Shown: positions 1 through 6,525 of the stretch, piece after piece
Position numbering within the stretch: the stretch's first letter is position 1
Layout: each line of letters begins with the position of its first letter
IMG/VR virus record: IMGVR_UViG_3300035703_000070
Span: 1 to 64,000 of that record
From: a virus
Direction: 5' to 3' (one strand)
DNA length: 64,000 nucleotides
Notes under the pieces: model-generated
Database searches by the model: none
Told to the model about the DNA's origin: nothing
Seen by the model: the letters and a program-made list of their open reading frames with translations, nothing else
Position numbers and translations under genes: made by a program

Positions 1-100
1 TGACAATAGGGTTTTGTGGCTGATTCTATATTGGCTAGCCATGCTTTTAAGGTCAGCAGGGAGACTAGCGCGACGATTGATCGTTTGCATGATTCCAGAG
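1..100. other. Non-coding left edge
   Basis: I see no convincing gene, RNA or repeat in this stretch before the heptamer repeat. It may be the remainder of an intergenic region cut by the window edge. Confidence 0.4.
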
Positions 101-147
101 AGAATGAAGAATGAAGAATGAAGAATGAAAAATGAAAAATGAAAAAT
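101..147. repeat. Heptamer tandem repeat
   Basis: About seven tandem copies of a 7-base unit, first AATGAAG-type and then AATGAAA-type. The strand is strongly purine-biased. No coding role is evident. It may be a slippage-generated repeat or a protein-binding tract. Confidence 0.75.
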
Positions 148-365
148 CAGCGGCCGTTGATGCGCAGCAGACAGGCGTCAGCAGACAGGCCACTAGCACG
201 GCAAGAAATAAACCGGCGCTGATCCTCAGCGGCCAAGGACGCGACAAAAAGGGTCAGCAGAGCGCCGCCAAAAAGCGCCGCAAGCTTGCCAGACAGGGAC
301 AGGGAATGAATCACGGAATGGATTGCAAGGGACGCAGCCGATCGCTCAGCCGCTGACGGAAGCAT
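147..365 (-). CDS. Small exported or membrane protein, hypothetical
   Basis: A 72-residue frame with a hydrophobic stretch at about residues 27-46 (LAALFGGALLTLFVASLAAE). A short tail follows with two cysteines and the ending CLLRINGR. Ending motifs of this type occur in small cyanobacterial and cyanophage exported proteins as I recall, but I cannot confirm homology. It lies in the gene-poor left region and overlaps other open frames, so it may not be expressed. No clear ribosome site decides the start. Confidence 0.4.
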   Translation of the reverse strand: MLPSAAERSAASLAIHSVIHSLSLSGKLAALFGGALLTLFVASLAAEDQRRFISCRASGLSADACLLRINGR

Positions 366-818
366 AAGGCCGGGATTCTTGCAACGCTGCGCAGTGATGG
401 ACGCTTTTTGAACTGAACACTGATCAACGGCGTTGGCTTGACGGCATGGCCGCCCATAGGGTAGCTGCAGCGATCACACCTAGCGCGATGAATGCCGCCC
501 ATAGCACGAGACGAGCGAGACTGATCCGATCAGCTCGGCTGCCATGGCGAAACGATGCAACGTTACGTATTGTTGCGGGGGTCGCTCCGGCAAGCTGTCC
601 CGTGATAGGGGCGTCGTCCTATTGGACTAGAGAGGCGGGCCATCGGCGCAGCGTATGGGTAGCACTGCCCTTGGGGAATAATGGCGTCATGATCCTATGG
701 TTCTGGCGACATAGGAACACCGATAGCCACCTAGTAGTCTGGGGCGCATAGCCGCATAGCCGCATAATGCGCCTAAAAGCATAGAGGCATCGGCTGGTGG
801 GGGTGGGAGGGTTTCCCG
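366..818. other. Stretch without clear genes
   Basis: No convincing gene. A minus-strand frame ending near 440 would encode a short hydrophobic helix (about 27 residues from a GTG near 517), but nothing else supports it. Around 747-790 the octamer GCATAGCC and close variants recur. Confidence 0.4.
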
Positions 819-930
819 TATTACCGCATTCTCGTTAGTCCCAAATTTTTTCAGGCTTGCTCATTACCGCTTTTCAGCAGGTCCCATTACCGCTTTTCAG
901 CAAGTCCCATTACCGCCTTCTAGCAAGTCC
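819..930 (+). repeat. Four 23-bp iteron-like direct repeats
   Basis: Three abutting 23-bp units at 862-884, 885-907 and 908-930 share the core CATTACCGC plus TTTCAGCA and end GTCC. A fourth, more diverged unit lies at 819-841, separated by 20 bp. Tandem 23-bp units near two helical turns are typical of binding sites for a replication initiator (iterons) or a cooperative regulator. No initiator gene is adjacent, so the role is open. Confidence 0.75.
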
Positions 931-959
931 CCAGCCTTTACCATTTAAGCCCTGCTTGA

Positions 960-984
960 GCCGCCGCAATGGCGGCTTCTTCGT
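960..984 (+). terminator. Rho-independent terminator after the repeats
   Basis: Stem GCCGCC/GGCGGC with a five-base loop, followed by TTCTTC on the plus strand. No plus-strand gene ends here, so it may stop a transcript that crosses the 23-bp repeats. Confidence 0.55.
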
Positions 985-1089
985 CTCTGTACGGCCCTCC
1001 CACTTCCTCCCCATCGTCCTCATACCAATACCAGCCTTCAACGAGCTCTGTGCCCTTGCAGCAGGCTTCAGAAAAATAATCAACCAGTA

Positions 1090-1503
1090 TCACGAGAATT
1101 CTCCAATGATGTAATCAAAAGGACCATCACCACCATGGCCAATGCAATGGCCAGGATACAAAGCATGCCTGGCAAGTCCGTAAGGGCCAATGATGGCATA
1201 ATTATCTTTCAACCATTTCTTGTCGAAAAGCTTTTCTGGCTGTCCTTTTCTGTCCCAGACAATGGAGAAGAAAAGAGCAGGGTCAATGGCGTCTCCGTAT
1301 TCATTCCTGATGCCATAGTTCTCCTCTTCTGTTTTGTAGTGAATGTAGCTCCACATATCGCCCCAATTGTGTAAATCTTTTTCAGGATACACATGCAGAC
1401 CAAAGCACCATCCTGACGAGCTTTTGCCAAGGTGCAGGGGCTCTTCTGCTTCCTTGCCACAATGCAAGCATTTGGGAGCGTGCAAGTAGTAGTTGGTTCC
1501 CAT
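1090..1503 (-). CDS. Phage hypothetical protein, MGTNYY type
   Basis: 137 residues starting MGTNYYLHAPKC. A CxxC pair at about residues 10-13 (CLHC), with further Cys and His, suggests a small metal-binding protein. Small phage proteins beginning MGTNYY are a recurrent family of unknown function. The ATG at 1503 is chosen because it lies 2 bases past the upstream stop; an in-frame TTG at 1509 is the alternative. It is the last gene of the leftward array. Confidence 0.8.
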   Translation of the reverse strand: MGTNYYLHAPKCLHCGKEAEEPLHLGKSSSGWCFGLHVYPEKDLHNWGDMWSYIHYKTEEENYGIRNEYGDAIDPALFFSIVWDRKGQPEKLFDKKWLKDNYAIIGPYGLARHALYPGHCIGHGGDGPFDYIIGEFS

Positions 1504-1505
1504 GG

Positions 1506-1811
1506 TCAAGCCCTTTTGAATTTAGAGAGGTGGAGGTTCCACATGCCTTTGCTCATGTCGCCTGGTCGATAAAGAACGTAACAAGGAGGCTCTTGCGCTA
1601 GCCCTCCTTCTCCATCGCTAATGGCTTCAGCTTCGTCCACCCAGAAGCCTTTGCATTCTCCATTGTCATCAAACACTCCTATTTGATAATCACCATCTTC
1701 CATGCACAATCTTGTGTGAAAGATGAGTTCCTTTAGCGAACTGGCCTGATAGATGCCTTGCGTGGGAGGAAAATAAGGGCCGTTGTCAGAATAGTTGCGA
1801 ATGGTAATCAT
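1506..1811 (-). CDS. Hypothetical protein
   Basis: 101 residues, soluble and mildly acidic. I recognise no domain. Its ATG overlaps the stop of the upstream 51-residue gene by 4 bases (ATGA), and its stop lies 2 bases before the next start. It is therefore translated as part of the leftward small-gene array and is probably an early accessory gene. Confidence 0.75.
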   Translation of the reverse strand: MITIRNYSDNGPYFPPTQGIYQASSLKELIFHTRLCMEDGDYQIGVFDDNGECKGFWVDEAEAISDGEGGLAQEPPCYVLYRPGDMSKGMWNLHLSKFKRA

Positions 1812-1963
1812 TGATCTTCTCCTCTGACGAGTTCAATAATGGAATAGTTGGCGCCAGCTTCTTTGTAAATCGCGTGGAGCTGGTCACGCTCCTCTTCAGA
1901 CTGAGCGTAGTCTTCGTAGCCTTCGCTGTCCTTAAACAGCCAAACAATGGAAAGGGAAGTCAT
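1808..1963 (-). CDS. Small acidic protein, hypothetical
   Basis: 51 residues beginning MTSLSIVWLFKDSEG, rich in Glu and Asp in the middle (YAQSEEERD). It fills the gap between its neighbours exactly, with an ATGA overlap at its 3' end and a 2-base gap at its 5' end. That packing is the main support. Function unknown. Confidence 0.7.
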   Translation of the reverse strand: MTSLSIVWLFKDSEGYEDYAQSEEERDQLHAIYKEAGANYSIIELVRGEDQ

Positions 1964-1965
1964 GA

Positions 1966-2151
1966 TCAATTCTCAACAATGCGAAAGTCGGGATCGTTTG
2001 TTTTCTTTATCCATCGACATTGATTAAACTGCGGCAGCACGATGAACAGCTTATCGTGGTGATCTTGTTCAACAATGGCAGTGGTGATGGTGGTGCCGAT
2101 GCGGCTACGGCCTCTGTTGCTGATGGCCAGGATGTTGATTGCGTCTTGCAT
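1966..2151 (-). CDS. Hypothetical protein
   Basis: 61 residues, MQDAINILAISNRGRSR at the start, with beta-rich character (TTITTAIVEQD, LFIVLP). No recognised domain. It overlaps the 3' end of the basic upstream frame by 47 bases, so one of the two starts may be wrong. Confidence 0.65.
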   Translation of the reverse strand: MQDAINILAISNRGRSRIGTTITTAIVEQDHHDKLFIVLPQFNQCRWIKKTNDPDFRIVEN

Positions 2152-2266
2152 GGTGAAGCTGGTTGAGAAGGGCTTGTCTGCGGGCCCTGGCGGCCCTTAG
2201 GGCTTGTGGCTTGAGCCTCCGCTTGGGAGGCTTGCCGCTGTTGTGCTGGTGGTTAGGCACTTGCAT
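2105..2266 (-). CDS. Small arginine-rich basic protein
   Basis: 53 residues, strongly basic in the middle (RAARARRQALL) with a Gln/His-rich tail. It bridges the otherwise empty interval 2152-2252 and starts within the 3' end of the previous gene (14-base overlap). The charge suggests nucleic-acid binding, but no family is recognised. The overlap with the downstream start makes the call uncertain. Confidence 0.45.
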   Translation of the reverse strand: MQVPNHQHNSGKPPKRRLKPQALRAARARRQALLNQLHHARRNQHPGHQQQRP

Positions 2267-2429
2267 GGTTGAACACTGGTCGTATCCAGTGGCGATTGGC
2301 GGGGAAGCACTGCTGCATTTCCTTTTGCCAGAGCAGGGCCTCTTCGTGGTCTGGGCCGGTGAAGCCACACTGGCGGATGGCCCCATCGGGAGTCTGCTCG
2401 AAAAGGCGGAAAAGGACGACGGTTTGCAT
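2253..2429 (-). CDS. Hypothetical protein
   Basis: 58 residues starting MQTVVLFRLFEQTPDG. The ATG at 2429 is preferred over an upstream in-frame start because the sequence just upstream (2430-2510) is a conserved leader and promoter-like block also found before the gene at 4498. No known domain. Confidence 0.7.
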   Translation of the reverse strand: MQTVVLFRLFEQTPDGAIRQCGFTGPDHEEALLWQKEMQQCFPANRHWIRPVFNHASA

Positions 2430-2510
2430 GGCTGGGAAGTGGTGGTGAAGCTCGCGCCTCGTTGAAAGAACAATAGAGCAGGAGAGGCCCCTGAAAAGGG
2501 GCCTGTAACA
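2430..2510 (-). promoter_or_regulatory. Repeated terminator-promoter-leader block, copy A
   Basis: On the minus strand it reads: TGTTACAG, a strong hairpin, CTCCTGCT, a TATTGT -10-like box, then a leader with CAACG, CGCGAG and CCACCACTTCC, ending at the ATG at 2429. The same order of short blocks recurs at 4499-4580. I interpret it as a boundary that ends one transcript and starts the next. Confidence 0.5.
2485..2504 (-). terminator. Hairpin between small genes
   Basis: Seven-base stem AGGCCCC/GGGGCCT with a six-base loop, 12 bases past the stop of the gene at 2516. The 3' side lacks a long T run, so it may be a weak terminator or a processing hairpin. Confidence 0.5.
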
Positions 2511-2515
2511 AGGCT

Positions 2516-2809
2516 TCACACTTCCTGCTCGATGGAGTCAATGATGAAATCAGGGTGGAGGCGCTCGCAAATGGCGCGGGCCTCGTCAGCAGAAGTGGTG
2601 AGATAGGCCAGAGCGTCGTAACGATCGTGACGGGAGCACCAGCCGTGGCAGATGAATTTCTTCTCCACCGGCCAGATGCCCTTGATGATGTAGTGAGGGC
2701 GGGAGTTATGCACGTGCAGCTCTGCTTCGGCAGCGCTGTTGGCATCAATGAGAAGCTCGCACTGACCGCCGTGACGGGGATTGGTGCAGAGAATGGAGAA
2801 GCTGATCAT
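2516..2809 (-). CDS. Hypothetical protein
   Basis: 97 residues, MISFSILCTNPRHGGQ at the start, with three Cys and several His spread through the chain. The pattern ANSAAEAELHVHNSRP then YIIKGIWPVEK resembles small phage proteins that wrap a two-layer sheet, but I cannot name a family. It lies between two terminator-like hairpins and is probably transcribed on its own. Confidence 0.75.
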   Translation of the reverse strand: MISFSILCTNPRHGGQCELLIDANSAAEAELHVHNSRPHYIIKGIWPVEKKFICHGWCSRHDRYDALAYLTTSADEARAICERLHPDFIIDSIEQEV

Positions 2810-2868
2810 GGCTTGGTGAGTGGTGGAGCATCGCTGCCCCTGACGAAATTAAAAATAGGCGAAAACAA

Positions 2869-2886
2869 GGGGGCTGTAAAGCCCCC
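2869..2886 (-). terminator. Terminator of the DUF932 gene
   Basis: Seven-base stem GGGGGCT/AGCCCCC with a GTAA loop. On the minus strand it is followed by CTTGTTTTC and a T-rich tail, about 25 bases past the DUF932 stop. Confidence 0.7.
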
Positions 2887-2909
2887 AGACCATCAGCGTT
2901 GCTTATGGC

Positions 2910-3920
2910 TCAAGCAGCCAGTGCCAGAGCGTGAGCTTTGGTGATGGTGGCGGCACCATTGCCCCACCATTGGCTTTCCAGGCGCCTGCGAGCAGCCTCG
3001 ATGTCATCACCACGACCAGCCTCGTGCGTCACCCACTCAGTAATGGCGTTGTAGGCGCCCCAGTAGGTGCCCTGCACGCCTTTGATGTCGAAGCCAATGC
3101 CGTCACCAGCAAACTTGTTGGCCACGCTGTCCCACTGAGGCAGATCAGCCAGTGTCTTGGGGCGAGCAGTGGTCTTATCGCCGCGCTTGGCGTTGACGGT
3201 GCCTGCCAGTTGATCGGCAAACACGGCCTCGCAATAGACTTTGAACTGAGCACTGGTGCAGGGCTTGGCGGCCATTGCTTCGAGCTCTTCAAGGCCTGCG
3301 GTGAACTGCTGGCGCTTGATGTCGATGATCTCCGGCAGGCGGTCAATCAGAGCGTTGCAGTTGAGCGTGTGGCGAATGCTGATGCGCTTGCCTTTGGCAG
3401 TGGCGCCAGTGTGTTCAGCATGCCCGAGAGCGGCGCTGAGAGTATTGGCACACACCACGCGCACGGGCGTGAAGAGAGTTTGGAATGCGATGGAACCATC
3501 GTGACTGGTGGCACCAACAATGTACTGGCAGATTTCATCGCCCTTGAGCACTTCGCCTTCTGCGCCATTGATCTTGGCGGTGAAGGTGACTTTACGGCCC
3601 TCGTCGAGCACGCACACGGCGCTCATTTCTGCATCTTCGTGCAGGGCCTCGGCTAGGCGAATGAGCTGTTCGTTCTGGACGATGGTGTAGCTTTCCTTCT
3701 GAACGGAGAGCACTTTTCCATTGTCACCACGAGTGATGGCCTGGAAGCCTTCGATGGGCTGGCCAGCGGGATCGAAGATGGGAGTGCTGATGACTTCCCA
3801 GTCGGCTTCGCCAAGGGCAAAAGCTTCGCGAGCAGGGAGGGTGCCATCCACCACGTGACCAAGCTTGTGCCAAGCGGCTTGGCCGTGAAAGAAAGCGCCG
3901 GAGGAAAATTGATGAGCCAT
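2910..3920 (-). CDS. DUF932 family protein
   Basis: 336 residues. The start MAHQFSSGAFFHGQAAWHKL, the block EQLIRLAEALHED, TPVRVVCANTLSAAL and the late block GVQGTYWGAYNAITEWVTHE are typical of DUF932 phage/plasmid-like proteins, which are often expressed early and have no firm function. The ATG at 3920 is preferred to an upstream start because family members begin with this A(F/W)HGxxAWH region. It has its own upstream and downstream hairpins, suggesting an independent transcript and possibly high expression. Confidence 0.9.
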   Translation of the reverse strand: MAHQFSSGAFFHGQAAWHKLGHVVDGTLPAREAFALGEADWEVISTPIFDPAGQPIEGFQAITRGDNGKVLSVQKESYTIVQNEQLIRLAEALHEDAEMSAVCVLDEGRKVTFTAKINGAEGEVLKGDEICQYIVGATSHDGSIAFQTLFTPVRVVCANTLSAALGHAEHTGATAKGKRISIRHTLNCNALIDRLPEIIDIKRQQFTAGLEELEAMAAKPCTSAQFKVYCEAVFADQLAGTVNAKRGDKTTARPKTLADLPQWDSVANKFAGDGIGFDIKGVQGTYWGAYNAITEWVTHEAGRGDDIEAARRRLESQWWGNGAATITKAHALALAA

Positions 3921-3968
3921 GGGTGTGGAGAGAAGGGAGCGGGGTCGAGCCGCTTGATCCAAAAGTTA

Positions 3969-4004
3969 GCCCTTGTTCCGACAAAAGTCAAATGGAGCAA
4001 GGGC
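3969..4004 (-). terminator. Long hairpin upstream of DUF932
   Basis: Inverted repeat GCCCTTG...CAAGGGC extended by TCC/GGA across one mismatch. On the minus strand it is followed by TAACTTTT. It lies after the gene at 4025 and probably ends that transcript; it also encloses a TTGACT -35-like hexamer. Confidence 0.55.
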
Positions 4005-4024
4005 CAGTTAACGAACCGTCACAA

Positions 4025-4285
4025 TCAGCGCCGCTGGTCGCAAATGCCAGCGAGCATCTCGCCCACATAGGTATGGGCGGCACGAAGCTGATCAAAAGCC
4101 TGATCGCGCTCCTTGCGAGCTTGGTAGTAGGCATCAGGCCCCTGCGGATAGAAATCTCTTCCGTTGAGCTCGGCTTTCGCTAGAGCGTCAATGGCCTTGT
4201 CAATGGCATCGTACGCAGCAGCGTAGCCGTCGCGCAGGTCGGTGAAGCCAGTGCCGTTGAGATGGACGGTGGGAATGGTTGCCAT
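4025..4285 (-). CDS. Hypothetical helical protein
   Basis: 86 residues, mostly helical, with an Ala/Asp-rich repeat-like section (YAAAYDAIDKAIDALAKAE) and a second helix (YYQARKERDQAFDQLRAA). No recognised family. It starts 3 bases past the stop of the gene at 4289, so it is co-transcribed with it. Confidence 0.75.
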   Translation of the reverse strand: MATIPTVHLNGTGFTDLRDGYAAAYDAIDKAIDALAKAELNGRDFYPQGPDAYYQARKERDQAFDQLRAAHTYVGEMLAGICDQRR

Positions 4286-4288
4286 GGT

Positions 4289-4498
4289 TCAGAAGGAGAG
4301 GTGGTAGCTGGTGCTGGTGGCGCGGAGGTGATCCATGTAGTCGTCGTACTTTGATTGCCATTCGGCAGCAGTGCCCATGATCTTGGTGAGGTATTCGGGA
4401 TCAGGGCAGCCAGCGGCAATGTAGCTGTTGACCAGTTCGGTCCAGAAGCGGTGCTGGAGGCACACTTCGTCGCCGTGGTTGAAGGTGGGATAGGCCAT
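4289..4498 (-). CDS. Hypothetical protein
   Basis: 69 residues, beginning MAYPTFNHGDEVCLQHRFW, aromatic-rich and soluble. No domain recognised. It is the first gene after copy B of the repeated leader block and probably the first gene of a two-gene unit with 4025-4285. Confidence 0.75.
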   Translation of the reverse strand: MAYPTFNHGDEVCLQHRFWTELVNSYIAAGCPDPEYLTKIMGTAAEWQSKYDDYMDHLRATSTSYHLSF

Positions 4499-4580
4499 GG
4501 TTCAGGAAGTGGTGGACCTCGCGGCCCGTTGAGCTAACAATACAAGCAGGAGGGGCCTTGCCAGCCCCTCTGTAACAATT
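4499..4580 (-). promoter_or_regulatory. Repeated terminator-promoter-leader block, copy B
   Basis: Same order of elements as 2430-2510: TGTTACAG, a GC hairpin, CTCCTGCT, TATTGTT, CAACG, CGCGAG and CCACTTCC, ending at the ATG at 4498. Conserved non-coding sequence between unrelated genes supports a regulatory role. Confidence 0.5.
4550..4570 (-). terminator. Hairpin between small genes
   Basis: Seven-base stem GAGGGGC/GCCCCTC with a seven-base loop, placed 12 bases past the stop of the gene at 4583. There is little T-run on either side. Confidence 0.5.
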
Positions 4581-4582
4581 GT

Positions 4583-4762
4583 TTACAAACGATTTGGGCC
4601 TTGCATGCCTTGCACCACCATGAAGCTCTTGGTGGTGAACACGGCATTGAGGCTTCGAGCCTGTCGCTCGAGGGCATTGCGGTCAGGGCCTGAATCAAGC
4701 ATGTTCCAATCCCTGCCTGATTCTGCCCATAGACTCCAAACGTCGCGGTCAAGGACTGCCAT
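4583..4762 (-). CDS. Hypothetical protein
   Basis: 59 residues from MAVLDRDVWSLWAESGRDW. The ATG at 4762 lies 2 bases past the upstream stop, the commonest spacing in this array, so it is preferred over a start 18 codons upstream. No known domain. Confidence 0.65.
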   Translation of the reverse strand: MAVLDRDVWSLWAESGRDWNMLDSGPDRNALERQARSLNAVFTTKSFMVVQGMQGPNRL

Positions 4763-4764
4763 GG

Positions 4765-5043
4765 TCAGAACGCCAGCTCTTTGCCATTGCTCTTGATGCT
4801 CACCACACGCTCGCAATCAAACGAGCGCCAGGCACCTTGCCCTTCGTTGCGAGCAATGGTGAAATCGCGGCAGCGGATGATTGAGGGCTTCTTCAGGGCA
4901 TAGCCCGTGCCCTTGATCTCGCAGGAGTCGAGGGGATTGAACTGTAGTTTGCGCACGGTGCCATCAGCCTTGACAAATTGCACGCTGACGATGCTGCTGC
5001 CAGCGTTGAAGATGAACTGCTTGATGATGCTGGTTTTATCCAT
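4765..5043 (-). CDS. Small beta-barrel-like phage protein
   Basis: 92 residues. It has a beta-rich pattern with KADGTVRKLQFNP in the middle and a late ARNEGQGAWRSFDCERVVSI. Small cyanophage proteins with an AWRSF-type ending are usually described as SH3-like beta-barrel proteins of unknown function. That match is from memory, not from a search. Confidence 0.7.
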   Translation of the reverse strand: MDKTSIIKQFIFNAGSSIVSVQFVKADGTVRKLQFNPLDSCEIKGTGYALKKPSIIRCRDFTIARNEGQGAWRSFDCERVVSIKSNGKELAF

Positions 5044-5079
5044 GGGGAAGAGGGGAATGTGGGCTCGCGCCCTTGATGG

Positions 5080-5310
5080 CTATGATTGCTGGTCTGAGGC
5101 CTTTTGTGAAGCCCTTTGGGCATTAGCGTTACTTATGGCCTTGCGCATGTCCCTTTCAGCATTGCGCAGGGCGCGATCGTCGCTTACGCTCTGAGGCGCC
5201 ACGAACGTGGCCCCGCTTGGATGCTTGAAGACAAAATGACGCTTGGTGCGGGCCAGGACGAAGCCCAGGCTTTTCGCCATGGCAGCAATACGCCTGTCAG
5301 TTTCCTTCAT
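5080..5310 (-). CDS. HicA-like small protein
   Basis: 76 residues: KETDRRIAAMAKSLGFVLAR, RHFVFKHPSG, then ATFVAPQSVSDDRA and a basic helix. This order (helix, strand, strand with xHPSG, helix) resembles the HicA double-stranded-RNA-binding fold. HicA toxins carry a catalytic His in a similar position (here H in FKHPSG). No HicB antitoxin gene is adjacent, so a toxin role is not supported. The start at 5310 overlaps the upstream stop by 4 bases. Confidence 0.65.
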   Translation of the reverse strand: MKETDRRIAAMAKSLGFVLARTKRHFVFKHPSGATFVAPQSVSDDRALRNAERDMRKAISNANAQRASQKASDQQS

Positions 5311-5468
5311 TGGCCTAGGTGCGTGATGGCGCAATAGCGTTGCGGGTGGAGCTGCGTGCATGCCTGGTAGGCCTCGCGATCAGCCTTCGGGACAGGCTCT
5401 GTCACGTGGGACCACGCCAAGGTGGTCAGCATGGCCGAGAGCGATGCCAGGGCTAGAAAGTTCTGCAT
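5307..5468 (-). CDS. Small exported protein
   Basis: 53 residues. A short signal-peptide-like start (MQNFLALASLSAMLTTLAWS) is followed by a 30-residue mature part with two Cys that could form one disulphide. A longer in-frame upstream extension exists but would bury the signal sequence, so ATG 5468 is chosen. An ATGA overlap couples it to the HicA-like gene. Confidence 0.65.
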   Translation of the reverse strand: MQNFLALASLSAMLTTLAWSHVTEPVPKADREAYQACTQLHPQRYCAITHLGQ

Positions 5469-5604
5469 GGAGGAGGGGCGAACCGGCTCACAATACCGAA
5501 CCAGCCCGCCCCTCCCAAAGCTTTGTTGCTTTTCGTAATACAAAGCCAGTCGGCAAAAGAAAAGCGCCCCTTGCGGAGCGCTCGTGGATTCTCGTTCTTC
5601 GGCA

Positions 5605-5967
5605 TCATGCCCTGGCGTAGCAGAGCCGTGCAACTCCTTGTGAGGGATTGGCCACGCGAGCAAATGCGCCGTAAGAAAGATCAAGAATGCGGTCGCCGTA
5701 CCAAGGGCCTCGGTCGGTCACCTTCACCACCACTGACCTCCTATTGCGAGGATTGGTCACCCGCAGCCGAGTGCCGAGTGGAAGCGATGGAGAAGCAACA
5801 GTGAGACCGTAAGCATCGAAGCGACTGCCGTCAGCAGCCCTCTGGCCGTCATAGCCGTCTCCAATGCCATAGTGCGAAGCCAAGCCGCACGACGATCCAG
5901 CCTCCGCAGCGAATGGCACCAAAGCACCAAGAGCAACGGAAGCAGCAGAAAGAAAACGAAAAAGCAT
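5605..5967 (-). CDS. RlpA-like double-psi beta-barrel protein, exported
   Basis: 120 residues. Signal peptide at 1-23 (hydrophobic, ending AAEA) and then a double-psi beta-barrel domain with ASHYG, TVASPSLPLGTRLRVTN, VVVKVTDRGPW and DRILDLSYGAF. This matches the RlpA family, whose best-studied members cut naked peptidoglycan glycans. Compared with Pseudomonas RlpA, the catalytic Asp is kept (RFDAYG), but the positions of Glu120 and His131 are both Ser here, so classic lytic activity is doubtful. It may bind or remodel the wall from the periplasm. An upstream in-frame ATG would hide the signal peptide. Confidence 0.85.
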   Translation of the reverse strand: MLFRFLSAASVALGALVPFAAEAGSSCGLASHYGIGDGYDGQRAADGSRFDAYGLTVASPSLPLGTRLRVTNPRNRRSVVVKVTDRGPWYGDRILDLSYGAFARVANPSQGVARLCYARA

Positions 5968-6064
5968 CAGGAAAAGAAAGTAAGTAGCAAGGATCAGGGA
6001 GTCGCCTCCTGACTGCCCCACTGTACCAAACTTGTCCAGCCCCCATGGCAAGTCCTGTTCATGG

Positions 6065-6073
6065 TGCTATGCT
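6065..6073 (+). promoter_or_regulatory. Extended -10 promoter for the 6080 RNA
   Basis: TGC followed by TATGCT forms an extended -10 box. The predicted start, about 7 bases downstream, falls at the first base of the closing stem of the RNA. No good -35 is visible, which is normal for extended -10 promoters. Confidence 0.45.
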
Positions 6074-6079
6074 TTGCAG

Positions 6080-6268
6080 GCTTGAGTTGGTCCTGGGCGA
6101 AAGCCCCGTCGTTGATGCCGTGAGGGTGGACGCTTCAGAACAGTGGGTGACTTCGCGAGAACCACCAAGGCATTGCATGGGCCTGTGAGGCACTGTTCCC
6201 CTTTGTTGAGGGACAATGGAGCATCGGAAGCTCAAGCAGCGGGAAGGGGGAGCGAAAGCTCCCCTTTT
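6080..6268 (+). ncRNA. Structured non-coding RNA candidate, about 190 nt
   Basis: Plus-strand RNA inside a minus-strand gene array. Predicted stems: closing 6080-6086 with 6231-6237 (GCTTGAG/CTCAAGC); hairpin GGGC-GAAA-GCCC at 6095-6106 with a GNRA loop; 6114-6118 with 6221-6225; and a perfect 8-bp stem 6138-6145 with 6191-6198. The 8-bp stem encloses two hairpins (6146-6149/6163-6166 and 6168-6171/6181-6184). A terminator ends it. Size is like 6S RNA, but the branched fold differs and I assign no family. No convincing frame lies inside. Confidence 0.6.
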
Positions 6269-6270
6269 CT
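6247..6270 (+). terminator. Terminator of the 6080 RNA
   Basis: Perfect seven-base stem GGGGAGC/GCTCCCC closed by a GAAA loop and followed by TTTTCT on the plus strand. The orientation is opposite to the flanking genes. Confidence 0.85.
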
Positions 6271-6318
6271 ATTGCTTGCGAGAGCTGTGAGTGTTTTATC
6301 CGGCAATGATAATTTCAT

Positions 6319-6340
6319 AAAAAAGCGCCCTTAGGGGCGC
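6319..6340 (-). terminator. Terminator at the end of the 6331 gene
   Basis: Stem GCGCCC/GGGCGC with a four-base loop and six T on the minus strand. The TAA stop of the gene lies in the loop, so translation and termination signals are superimposed. Confidence 0.8.
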
Positions 6341-6525
6341 TGTTGGTTGCTGCTAGTCCAGGATGCGTCGCCTGGTATGGGCTCCATGCCGAATTCCCAA
6401 TCGTCATAATCAGGAGAATTGCGCAGGGCCGCTTTTTCCTGCATTGAAAGGCCGTCTTTTCCTGCATTGGAAGGACGGCCGGGGCCGTCAGGGTTGATAC
6501 AGTTCACTGTTAATTGCCACTGCAT
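6331..6525 (-). CDS. Hypothetical protein
   Basis: 64 residues, MQWQLTVNCINPDGPG at the start, polar and rich in Pro, Gly, Asp and Ser. It has no recognised domain and may be flexible. The 5' end overlaps the upstream gene by 38 bases. A stop inside a strong terminator supports it being the last gene of its transcript. Confidence 0.6.
   Translation of the reverse strand: MQWQLTVNCINPDGPGRPSNAGKDGLSMQEKAALRNSPDYDDWEFGMEPIPGDASWTSSNQQRP

Noticed and set aside
446-751. Plus-strand 101-codon frame in the left region
   Set aside because: Random-looking composition with many Arg and Ala, no domain, no ribosome site. The region is better described as non-coding.
819-930. CRISPR array
   Set aside because: The 23-bp units abut one another with no unique spacers between them.
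5080-5310. HicAB toxin-antitoxin system
   Set aside because: Only the HicA-like part is present; the neighbours are a small exported protein and a beta-barrel-like protein, not HicB.
6143-6334. Plus-strand frame of 63 codons across the 6080 RNA
   Set aside because: It runs through the RNA hairpins and the terminator, and its composition is not protein-like. The RNA explanation fits better.
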